Part shown: positions 1 to 4,975 of the stretch, piece by piece
How the letters are laid out: every line of letters begins with the position of its first letter
Position numbering within the stretch: the first letter of the stretch is position 1
NCBI GenBank assembly: GCA_031290405.1
Contig: JAITNO010000054.1
Span: forward strand, 1-8,394
DNA: 8,394 nt
DNA from: Spirochaetaceae bacterium
Lineage (GTDB): Bacteria > Spirochaetota > Spirochaetia > Treponematales > Breznakiellaceae
Direction of reading: 5' to 3'
The notes under the pieces: model-generated
Told to the model about the DNA's origin: nothing
The model's database searches: none
Seen by the model: only the letters and a program-made list of their open reading frames with translations
Program-made: the position numbers and the translations under genes

Positions 1-303
1 CCTCCAGGGGGTGTTGGCGTCTGTCCCCGGCGGCGCGCCCGCCACTCCTGGCACGTTAAAGGCCGAGGCCGTCAAGCCGGAGGCCGAGGCCGTCAAGCCG
101 GAGGCCGAGGCCGTCAAGCCGGAGGCCCAGGCCGTCAAGCCGGAGGCCGAGGCCGTGAACTTGGAGGCCGAGGCCGTGAACTTGGAGGCCGAGGCCGTGA
201 ACTTGGAGGCCGAGGCCGTCAAGCTGGAGGCCCGGGCCGGTCCCTGAGCAAGGCGAGGGGCCGGCTGATTAAAATGTATTTTGCGCCGCGCAAGCGGCGA
301 CAA
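1..303 (-). CDS. possible heptapeptide-repeat protein, running off the left edge
   Basis: No family is recognised. The minus-strand frame is free of stops from about 330 to the window edge and reads array 1 as heptads of the type A-S-A-S-K-F-T, A-S-A-S-G-L-T and A-S-A-S-S-L-T. The start shown (TTG at 303-301) is a guess: there is no ATG in the open stretch and no convincing ribosome binding site. The reason to favour minus over plus is that the repeat at the right edge, read outward, encodes G-A-V-G-K-F-T, which matches the K-F-T phase of this frame. The competing plus frame enters from the left edge, reads A-E-A-V-K-P-E heptads and stops at 245-247; it could be the 3' end of a longer gene. 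Both strands have almost only G or C at third positions, so codon bias does not settle it. It may also be non-coding. Confidence 0.25.
   Translation of the reverse strand, partial: MSPLARRKIHFNQPAPRLAQGPARASSLTASASKFTASASKFTASASKFTASASGLTAWASGLTASASGLTASASGLTASAFNVPGVAGAPPGTDANTPWR
62..239. repeat. 21-bp tandem repeat array 1 (8 full units plus a partial)
   Basis: Eight contiguous 21-bp units start at 62, 83, 104, 125, 146, 167, 188 and 209, followed by a degenerate partial unit at 230-239. Units 1-4 share a GTCAAGCCG core, units 5-7 a GTGAACTTG core, and unit 8 is a hybrid (GTCAAGCTG). Unit 4 also carries GCCCAG where the others have GCCGAG. The period is exactly seven codons and all six frames avoid stops for most of the array, so it could be coding on either strand: plus AEAVKPE/AEAVNLE, minus ASASGLT/ASASKFT. 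There are no spacers, so it is not a CRISPR array. The block structure suggests unit duplication after divergence (inference). Confidence 0.95.
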
Positions 304-325
304 GAGAACATACTCGTAGAGTGTG

Positions 326-370
326 TATAAAACTAAAGCCGGGCGGGCTTTAAGCGCCAAAGGAAATTGT
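326..370 (+). promoter_or_regulatory. leader of the beta-barrel gene: -10-like box, hairpin and RBS
   Basis: A TATAAA at 326-331 could be a -10 box, but no good -35 lies 16-18 bp upstream. A 7-bp perfect hairpin follows (TAAAGCC at 334-340, GGCTTTA at 346-352, 5-nt loop). The Shine-Dalgarno AAAGGA at 359-364 sits 6 nt before the ATG at 371, which decides the start against an upstream in-frame GTG at 323. Upstream, a second hairpin with a GCAA tetraloop spans 284-299. The RBS is well supported; the promoter is weak. Confidence 0.4.
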
Positions 371-1036
371 ATGAAAAAATGTATTTCGGTTTTAGCGCTT
401 GCAACCATTGTTGCAGGCGGGGTTTTCTCACAGGAGCAGGAAACGACAACTCCCGCAGAGAAGAAAGCCGGCCTGTTCAGCGCCGGCGTCGGCGCCTACC
501 TTACCGGCGATTTTGGAGGCGGCTATGAGTATACGAGCGGCTCAACAACAAGGACAACCAAAATGCCCTATTTCGGCGGCGGGTTTTTGTTCTTGGACGC
601 CACCTACGCTGAACTGTCGTTCGGCTTTTTCGGCGGCGGTGGGACGACGACGAGTGAACGCACCGGCAGAGATGCGACCACGACGGATTTCTCCGTTACC
701 GGACTCGACATCGGCTTGCTGGGCAAGTATCCCATCGCGCTCGGCAGCTTGACCGTCTTCCCCATATTCGGCATCAACTACCGCGTCATTGTCGGCGCAA
801 AAACTGCTGGCTATGAGGTAGATAAGCCCGGCGATTTCAGCGCCTTCTGGTTTAAGTTTGGCGGCGGACTCGATTATGCCATTACCAACAACGTCTACCT
901 GCGCGGAGACCTGTTGTACGGCATTCGGCTTGCAAACAAGGTTGAAAACGATGCGATTGACGGCAGGGGGGACGACGCCAAAACGCGTCTGGGCCACGGC
1001 ATCGACGTAAAAGTCGCCGTCGGGTACAAGCTCTAA
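371..1036 (+). CDS. secreted outer-membrane beta-barrel protein (hypothetical)
   Basis: The 221-residue product has a signal peptide (MKK, hydrophobic core at about residues 5-17, likely cleavage near VFS-QE at 20-21). The rest is a glycine- and aromatic-rich chain of alternating short strands, for example GAYLTGDFGGGYEY (41-54), PYFGGGFLFLDATYAELSFGFFGGG (first part 66-80) and FKFGGGLDYAITNNVYLRGDLLYGIRL (161-187). It ends in an amphipathic strand, KVAVGYKL. This is the look of a small 8-strand outer-membrane barrel (OmpW/OmpA-N-like fold). Treponemes carry many such proteins of unknown substrate, so a porin or surface-structural role is inference. The ATG at 371 is chosen for its RBS and because it places the signal peptide at the N-terminus. 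It is monocistronic, with a strong terminator 41 bp after the stop. The last residue is Leu rather than the common Phe. Confidence 0.75.
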   Translation: MKKCISVLALATIVAGGVFSQEQETTTPAEKKAGLFSAGVGAYLTGDFGGGYEYTSGSTTRTTKMPYFGGGFLFLDATYAELSFGFFGGGGTTTSERTGRDATTTDFSVTGLDIGLLGKYPIALGSLTVFPIFGINYRVIVGAKTAGYEVDKPGDFSAFWFKFGGGLDYAITNNVYLRGDLLYGIRLANKVENDAIDGRGDDAKTRLGHGIDVKVAVGYKL

Positions 1037-1077
1037 AACGGCAGCAAACGCCGGCGCTTCGACGGGCTCAAGCATCA

Positions 1078-1107
1078 GGCGGCCTCCTTCGGGGGGCCGC
1101 CTTTTTT
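1078..1107 (+). terminator. rho-independent terminator with UUCG tetraloop
   Basis: A 10-bp stem (1078-1087 pairing with 1092-1101, with one G-U pair) is capped by TTCG at 1088-1091 and followed by six T at 1102-1107. It lies just after the beta-barrel gene and should end that transcript. Confidence 0.93.
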
Positions 1108-1109
1108 GG

Positions 1110-1145
1110 GCGCGGGGGCGGCTCCCCGCGCGGGGGGCGCGCCCC
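1110..1145. repeat. overlapping GC-rich palindromes
   Basis: Three overlapping dyads lie directly after the terminator. GCGCGGGG (1110-1117) pairs with CCCCGCGC (1124-1131), the 12-mer CCCCGCGCGGGG is self-complementary at 1124-1135, and GGGGCGCGCCCC is self-complementary at 1134-1145. They are mutually exclusive folds. There is no T-tract, so this is not a classical terminator. The function is unknown. Confidence 0.8.
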
Positions 1146-1154
1146 TCCTCACCC

Positions 1155-1361
1155 TTATTGGAGGAAGAGGGCCTCTGCGTTGCGGGCGATGGTTTGTTTG
1201 AGTTCTTCGATGCCGGTGTTTCTAAGGGCGGCGGCGTTGGAGTCGACAACGGCGGCGCTGGAGTCGACAACCAAAACGTGGGAGTCGACCGTCGCGCAAA
1301 CAGCAGGCAAGCCGCCAACGCCTGTGAACAAACCACCCGCAGGCGGAAACGCCCCGCCCAC
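1155..1361 (-). CDS. doubtful small heptad-repeat ORF or remnant
   Basis: No family is recognised. The C-terminal half looks protein-like: three heptads built on V-D-S (TVDSHVL, VVDSSAA, VVDSNAA), then an amphipathic helix with NTGIEELKQTIARNAEALFLQ as its last 21 residues (first part N-T-G-I-E-E-L-K). The codons there end mostly in C or A, like the neighbouring minus-strand genes. The N-terminal third is glycine/proline-rich with different codon endings, and its GTG start (1361) has no RBS. Another minus frame is open across the same region, so this could be the frameshifted tail of a decayed gene. The plus strand offers a competing frame (1180-1428) with ALESTTA-type heptads. The stop is TAA at 1157-1155. 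Treat it as unproven. Confidence 0.3.
   Translation of the reverse strand: MGGAFPPAGGLFTGVGGLPAVCATVDSHVLVVDSSAAVVDSNAAALRNTGIEELKQTIARNAEALFLQ
1230..1289. repeat. 21-bp tandem repeat array 2 (three copies of the core)
   Basis: GGAGTCGAC occurs at 1239-1247, 1260-1268 and 1281-1289, so the period is exactly 21 bp twice in succession. The first two copies are preceded by GGCGGCGTT/GGCGGCGCT. The sequence is unrelated to array 1, but the period of seven codons is the same. Confidence 0.85.
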
Positions 1362-1436
1362 CCCTTTAATGGATGAAGCCTACGGCGAGGACCAGTCGGC
1401 ATCGCCTGAGTCAATCGGCGCCCCTTAGAGGCCGCC

Positions 1437-1742
1437 CTAGAGCGTTATTGAGGAATCTGAGTCGGGGAAGAGCGCGTCGAGGATTTTCTCGGCAGTTTCC
1501 CGGATGACCGCTTCGTTCATGTAAGACGGATTGTTGATTCTTTCTTTAAGGTCGGCTATTTTATCCGCGCGCACGTCGGGAGCCACAGCTACCATCTCGG
1601 CAACGCGGAGACGTTCGGCTTTTTCGACCGCTTCCGACGAAATGCTGACGGAATCGCCCTTTGTCGATTTTACCGTCGGATTCGCCTTGCCGTTTCCGCT
1701 GAAGACTTGCTCTAATGGATTAACCCTTCCTACTGACATCAT
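1437..1742 (-). CDS. flgM: FlgM-family anti-sigma-28 factor
   Basis: The product is 101 residues. FlgM binds the flagellar sigma factor FliA (sigma-28) in the cytoplasm and blocks late flagellar gene expression until it is removed. The sequence has the family layout: a polar, flexible N-terminal half with the D-x-V-x-I-S-x-x-A signature (DSVSISSEA, 30-38), then a helical sigma-binding C-terminal half with V-R-x-x-K-I-x-x-L-K (VRADKIADLKERI, 57-69), a short turn and a last helix (IRETAEKILDALF, 80-92). Two ATGs are adjacent (1742 and 1739). AAAGGA lies 8 nt before the first and GGAG 6 nt before the second, so either may be used. The gene follows rsmI in the same direction. A sigma-28-type promoter overlapping the rsmI stop codon supports the identification. 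The C-terminal tail DSDSSITL is an extension beyond the usual end. Homology is called from motifs only. Confidence 0.8.
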   Translation of the reverse strand: MMSVGRVNPLEQVFSGNGKANPTVKSTKGDSVSISSEAVEKAERLRVAEMVAVAPDVRADKIADLKERINNPSYMNEAVIRETAEKILDALFPDSDSSITL

Positions 1743-1766
1743 AAACTCCGTCCTTTACTTACCCTA

Positions 1767-1794
1767 CTATCGGCAAAACCAAACCTAAAGTTTA
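1767..1794 (-). promoter_or_regulatory. sigma-28-type promoter of flgM
   Basis: Read on the minus strand: TAAACTTT (1794-1787), 12 nt, GCCGATAG (1774-1767). The known enteric FliA consensus is TAAAGTTT-N11-GCCGATAA, so this matches 7 of 8 in each box with one extra spacer base. The -35 box covers the last two rsmI codons (AAA CTT) and its first stop base. Transcription would start about 7 nt after the -10, giving a leader of roughly 20 nt to the flgM start. Confidence 0.75.
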
Positions 1795-2480
1795 AGGAAA
1801 GCTTTACGCCTTTTGCCCGACACATACACCGAAAACTCGCCGCGTTGTTCTTCTTTCCCAGCCAAGAGCGCGTACACCTCGGCGGCCGAACCGCGCATAT
1901 ACTCCTCGTGAAGCTTGGTCATCTCCCGTCCAACGCAGACGTAACGCTCACTTTCAAATTCGGCTAAATCTGAAAAAAGCTTAACGATTCTATGCGGCGA
2001 TTCATAGAGCACAAAGGCGCTTTCCGCCGCGAGGAGCTCCTGCAACCGGGACCTCCGCCTGCCGGCCTTCGGCGACAGAAATCCTTCAAAAACAACGCTC
2101 TTGTCGAACGCGCCGGAAACGCTCACCAACGCGGCAAACGCCGAAGGACCGGGGATCGGCACAACCGTGTGCCCCGCCTCCGCCGCCTTGCTGACCAAAA
2201 GCGCCCCTGGATCGCTTAACGCCGGACTCCCCGCGTCGGACGTATAGGCGATGTTTTTTCCCTCGTCAAGAGCCTTGACGATCTTTACCGCCGCACGCTC
2301 CTCGTTCTGCGCCCTACAGGAGAGCAGTCTAACGCGGATGCCAAAGTGCGTCAACAGCTTGAGCGTTTGCCGCGTATCCTCCGCAGCCACCATGTCCACC
2401 GAAGAGAGCGTCTCGAGCGCGCGGGGGCTGACGTCGCCCAGATTGCCAATCGGCGTGGCAACAATGAAGAGCGTCGCCAT
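1785..2480 (-). CDS. rsmI: 16S rRNA (cytidine-1402 2'-O)-methyltransferase RsmI
   Basis: The 231-residue enzyme uses SAM to methylate the ribose of C1402 in the 16S rRNA decoding centre. The tetrapyrrole-methylase-type fold shows through its motifs: FIVATPIGNLGD (5-16), AAEDTRQTL (32-40), SDAGSPALSDPG (81-92), PIPGPSA (108-114), YESPHR (159-164), GREMTKLHEE (184-193) and RGEFSVYVSG (213-222). It is about 50 residues shorter than the E. coli enzyme, ending soon after the GEF motif, so the small C-terminal helical domain is missing; the catalytic core looks intact. The ATG at 2480 is 3 nt after the proA stop codon, which points to co-transcription and perhaps coupled translation. The final codons double as the -35 box of the flgM promoter. 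SDAGSP has Ser where Thr is commoner. Confidence 0.93.
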   Translation of the reverse strand: MATLFIVATPIGNLGDVSPRALETLSSVDMVAAEDTRQTLKLLTHFGIRVRLLSCRAQNEERAAVKIVKALDEGKNIAYTSDAGSPALSDPGALLVSKAAEAGHTVVPIPGPSAFAALVSVSGAFDKSVVFEGFLSPKAGRRRSRLQELLAAESAFVLYESPHRIVKLFSDLAEFESERYVCVGREMTKLHEEYMRGSAAEVYALLAGKEEQRGEFSVYVSGKRRKAFLKL

Positions 2481-2483
2481 ACC

Positions 2484-3743
2484 CTAGCCGCGGCGCTGCC
2501 CTTCGCCGCAAATCACATACTTGATTGAGGTGAGCGCCTCCAGCCCCATGGGCCCCCGCGCGTGGAACTTTTGCGTGGATATGCCAAGCTCCGCGCCGAA
2601 GCCAAACTCGCCGCCGTCCGTAAAACGCGTCGAAGCGTTCACATAGACGCAGGCCGCGTCAACCTCCCGCTTAAAGCGCTCCGCCGAACGCAGGTCGCCG
2701 GTCAGAATCGCCTCGCTGTGCCCCGTGCCAAACCTGTTGATGTGTTCAATCGCCTCATCAAGGTTGTCGACCGTCTTCACCGCAAGGATGAAATCCAGGT
2801 ATTCCGTCGCCCAATCCTCTTCAACAGCGTCTTTTATCAAGGCCCCTCCGCCGTGCGCCAAGAACGCACCCCTCGCCCGCTCGTCGCAGCGCAGCTCAAC
2901 CTTGCCCGCCAGCCCCTCCAGCAGAAGCGGCGCCAGCGCGGCAAGCGCGTCTTTGTGGACAAGAACCGTCTCCACCGCATTGCAGGCCCCCGGCCTCTGC
3001 ATCTTCGCGTTGCAGATGATGTCCGCCGCATTTTGCGCCGGAGCGCTCGGCTCCACATAGATGTGGCAGTTCCCCTCACCCGTTTCGATCACCGGCACGC
3101 GCGCATTCTCGACGACGCGCCGAATCAGATCGCGCCCACCGCGGGGAAGGACAACGTCAACTTTCCCCCGCGCGCGCAAAATCTCGTCAATATCGCCATG
3201 ATCCCCCGAATCCACAAGAGCAAGCGCGTCCACAACCCCGCCGCCACGCCCAAGCCCCCGCTGTATCGCCCGCACCAGCGCCCCGTTCGAGTTAAGCGCC
3301 GCGCTCGAGCCGCGCAACAGAATCGCGCACCCCGCCTTATAGGCAAGGGCAAACGCGTCGGACGTAACATTCGGGCGCGATTCGTAGATCATCGCCGCAA
3401 CGCCCAGCGGAACGCTCACCCGTTCGATAAAAAGCCCGTTCGGCAGAGTCCAGCCGCCAAGCGCCCTCCCCACAGGATCGGCAAGGCCCGCGATTGTTTC
3501 GATGCCGCCTGCAATCTCGTCAAGGCGCCCCTCGTTTAACGCAAGCCGCTCGACAAGCGCTTCCTTCATGCCGCCGCGCCGGGCGCGCTCAACATCAAGG
3601 CCGTTTGCACGAAGAATCTCCGCCCCCTCCCGCCGTATCGCCGCCGCCGCCGCACGCAGCGCCGCATTCTTTTTCGCGCCGCTTTCAAGGGCCAGCGCCT
3701 TCTGCGCCCCGCGCAACGAAGTAAAAACATCGTTCAAACTCAT
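2484..3743 (-). CDS. proA: glutamate-5-semialdehyde (gamma-glutamyl phosphate) reductase ProA
   Basis: The 419-residue cytosolic enzyme performs the second step of proline synthesis, NADPH-dependent reduction of gamma-glutamyl phosphate to glutamate semialdehyde. It is an aldehyde-dehydrogenase-fold protein of normal family length. Visible motifs are the cofactor region VPLGVAAMIYESRPNVTSDA (111-130), LRGSSAALNSN (143-153), VVLPRGGRDLI (197-207), ETGEGNCHIYV (220-230), and NAKMQRPGACNAVET (245-259), which holds the catalytic Cys254. The C-terminal part has NRFGTGHSEAI and the end motif FHARGPMGLEALTSIKYV. The start is taken at the ATG 3743, preceded by a G-rich AGCTGGGGGCT, and gives the standard N-terminus. 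A TTG at 3779 in the same frame lacks an RBS. No proB lies next to it, so glutamate kinase must be elsewhere. rsmI follows by 3 nt. Confidence 0.96.
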   Translation of the reverse strand: MSLNDVFTSLRGAQKALALESGAKKNAALRAAAAAIRREGAEILRANGLDVERARRGGMKEALVERLALNEGRLDEIAGGIETIAGLADPVGRALGGWTLPNGLFIERVSVPLGVAAMIYESRPNVTSDAFALAYKAGCAILLRGSSAALNSNGALVRAIQRGLGRGGGVVDALALVDSGDHGDIDEILRARGKVDVVLPRGGRDLIRRVVENARVPVIETGEGNCHIYVEPSAPAQNAADIICNAKMQRPGACNAVETVLVHKDALAALAPLLLEGLAGKVELRCDERARGAFLAHGGGALIKDAVEEDWATEYLDFILAVKTVDNLDEAIEHINRFGTGHSEAILTGDLRSAERFKREVDAACVYVNASTRFTDGGEFGFGAELGISTQKFHARGPMGLEALTSIKYVICGEGQRRG

Positions 3744-3979
3744 AGCCCCCAGCTTAACCCCCCAGCCCAATAATTTCAATGCATCCAGGAGGAGGGAGAG
3801 GGCCTACGCGCCGCACAACGCCCCCGCTGGGAGGCCTTAAAAAAACCTCTCAGACCCCCCACAAGCCCCGCATCCTTCCCAAGGCGGGAGCCCCCTTTCA
3901 CAGCTAGATTCCGCCGTTTGTTTGATTGCTAAAGTTTGAAGCAACGCCTTGACTTTGCGAAGAGGCAAGGCGCCCTCTT

Positions 3980-4005
3980 TACAGTTTTGATTTTTTCGCC
4001 GATAC
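3980..4005 (+). promoter_or_regulatory. sigma-28-like promoter upstream of the flaA pair
   Basis: TACAGTTT (3980-3987), 10 nt, GCCGATAC (3998-4005). Each box matches 7 of 8 bases of the enteric FliA consensus, and the spacer is one base short of 11. It would give a start near 4012 and a leader of about 100 nt. The call is from sequence only. Confidence 0.5.
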
Positions 4006-4032
4006 TGGAGTGAAATATGGCATCGGATTTTA

Positions 4033-4045
4033 GGTTTGACAAACC
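4033..4045. promoter_or_regulatory. 13-bp perfect inverted repeat over the -35 box (possible operator)
   Basis: GGTTTG-A-CAAACC is a perfect dyad centred on A4039, and it contains most of the TTGACA -35 hexamer. It is a plausible repressor site, or a chance result of extending TTGACAA. Confidence 0.35.
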
Positions 4046-4064
4046 CGGTATCTTCGGCTATAAT
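4036..4064 (+). promoter_or_regulatory. perfect-consensus sigma-70 promoter of the flaA pair
   Basis: TTGACA (4036-4041), exactly 17 bp, TATAAT (4059-4064): all twelve bases and the spacing match the consensus. The expected start is near 4071, with a 44-nt leader containing AAGGAG (4100-4105), 9 nt before the ATG at 4115. A further TTGACA at 4075-4080 has no matching -10. Sigma-70 control of flaA, unlike the sigma-28-controlled flaB core genes, is known in spirochaetes. Confidence 0.9.
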
Positions 4065-4114
4065 AAAATGCTGGTTGACATTATAAGACACAGCGGAGAA
4101 AGGAGACCCGTATT

Positions 4115-4960
4115 ATGAAGAAAGGCAGTTTAACAGCCATTTTCTCTCTTTTATTTTTAGGGAGCGCAGCAGTTTCGGCGTTTGCGGACGGCAACACCGT
4201 TGAAATCACGTCAAGAATCCTCGAGAACTTCGACGGTTCGCCCTATGTGGTGGACGGCGAAGAGTATCGCTACACCTGGCAGGCGGTGGGAAGCAAATAC
4301 ACGACCAAGACGGACGATCAGTCTTTCCCACAGGTTGCCGTCGTAAACACGGCGCCCTTGACGCTTGAGCGTCTTGCCGGCGAAGCCGGCGCGAAGAGCC
4401 TTGGCGTTCAAGGTTCTTTCAGTCGTTCGGGCTTCAATTGGATTGACATTTATCCAACGGCAAGCGGCGGCGAGGGGCAGCCGGTCGAAATACCCCTGCT
4501 TGGAAGGACTCGCGCCATCGATGTGTGGGTTTGGGGCTCAAACCTCAACTACTATCTTGAAGCGTACATCCGCGACAACAGGGGGATGGTGCACGTCATT
4601 CCGCTGGGGAGCCTTCGCTACCTGGGTTGGAAAAACCTTCGCAGCAACATCCCCGAGTCGATTCCGATGATTTCCAGCCAGGTTCCGCGTTCGACCCATG
4701 CGGTAACGTTTGTCAAGTTTAGGCTCTGGACGGAGCCGAACGAAAAAACGTTTCTTAGCGTCGAGCATGACGCGACGACGGGAAAGGTAACAAAAGTAGT
4801 TCCTTTCTATCTGTACATCGCCCAGCTCAAAGCGCTTACCGACGTATACGAGACGATTTATGACGGGGACACCCTCGCCAATCCGAAAACGGTAAATGAA
4901 TTGTGGGCCGCCGGCGGCGCTGAAGCCGCGCCGAACAACCAAGCGGGCAATAACCAGTAA
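4115..4960 (+). CDS. flaA: flagellar filament outer layer (sheath) protein FlaA, first paralogue
   Basis: The 281-residue product is exported to the periplasm, where spirochaete flagella lie. FlaA proteins coat the FlaB core and affect filament stiffness and shape. A signal peptide (MKKG, hydrophobic 8-21, AFA-DG cleavage at 24/25) precedes a beta-rich jelly-roll-like domain. Family landmarks are VQGSFSRSGFNWIDIYP (98-114), the central block RAIDVWVWGSNLNYYLEAYI (133-152), LGSLRYLGWKNL (164-175), and the last strand and helix FYLYIAQLKALTDVYE (231-246). The central block aligns with that of the next gene, so the two are paralogues. The tail (264-281) is Ala/Asn/Gln-rich. The stop lies 15 nt before the next start, indicating one transcript. 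A tandem flaA2-type pair is also known in Treponema pallidum (TP0663/TP0664), from memory. Which of the two carries which number is not assigned here. Confidence 0.85.
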   Translation: MKKGSLTAIFSLLFLGSAAVSAFADGNTVEITSRILENFDGSPYVVDGEEYRYTWQAVGSKYTTKTDDQSFPQVAVVNTAPLTLERLAGEAGAKSLGVQGSFSRSGFNWIDIYPTASGGEGQPVEIPLLGRTRAIDVWVWGSNLNYYLEAYIRDNRGMVHVIPLGSLRYLGWKNLRSNIPESIPMISSQVPRSTHAVTFVKFRLWTEPNEKTFLSVEHDATTGKVTKVVPFYLYIAQLKALTDVYETIYDGDTLANPKTVNELWAAGGAEAAPNNQAGNNQ

Positions 4961-4975
4961 GGAGGGATAGAGAGA

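Larger units (their letters stand above)
3744..4114. other. divergent intergenic region between proA and the flaA pair
   Basis: These 371 bp hold no supported gene; a minus-strand open frame (3837-4091) covers the flaA promoters and looks unlike a protein. Contents: an unassigned perfect TAAAGTTT at 3930-3937 with no -10 partner; mutually exclusive inverted repeats CGCCTTG (3945-3951) with CAAGGCG (3966-3972), and AAGAGG (3961-3966) with CCTCTT; and the two promoter elements listed separately. No convincing proA promoter was found; a TTGAAA-N17-TAAGCT on the minus strand would place the start site at the start codon. Confidence 0.6.

Noticed and set aside
62..239. CRISPR array
   Set aside because: The repeats are contiguous with no spacers and have a seven-codon period.
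284..299. Terminator for the left-edge repeat ORF
   Set aside because: A stable 6-bp stem with a GCAA loop, but no T-tract follows on the plus strand.
323..1036. Earlier GTG start at 323 for the beta-barrel gene
   Set aside because: It would bury the signal peptide 16 residues inside the protein; the ATG at 371 has AAAGGA at good spacing.
542..1414. 290-codon minus-strand open frame across the beta-barrel gene and its terminator
   Set aside because: It is antisense to a gene with a signal peptide and RBS, crosses a strong terminator hairpin, and is Pro/Arg/Ala-rich low-complexity sequence, as expected of a GC-rich shadow frame.
2562..3539. 325-codon plus-strand open frame opposite proA
   Set aside because: Its Arg/Ala/Pro-rich composition mirrors the GC-ending codons of proA, which is full length with catalytic motifs.
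2484..3779. Longer proA starting at the TTG 3779
   Set aside because: There is no RBS before it, the extra 12 residues are not typical of the family, and the ATG at 3743 gives the standard N-terminus.
3751..3779. proA promoter TTGAAA-N17-TAAGCT on the minus strand
   Set aside because: The -10 is poor and the transcript would begin at the start codon itself.
3837..4091. 84-codon minus-strand open frame upstream of flaA
   Set aside because: It overlaps the consensus flaA promoter, has no RBS and shows no protein-like pattern.
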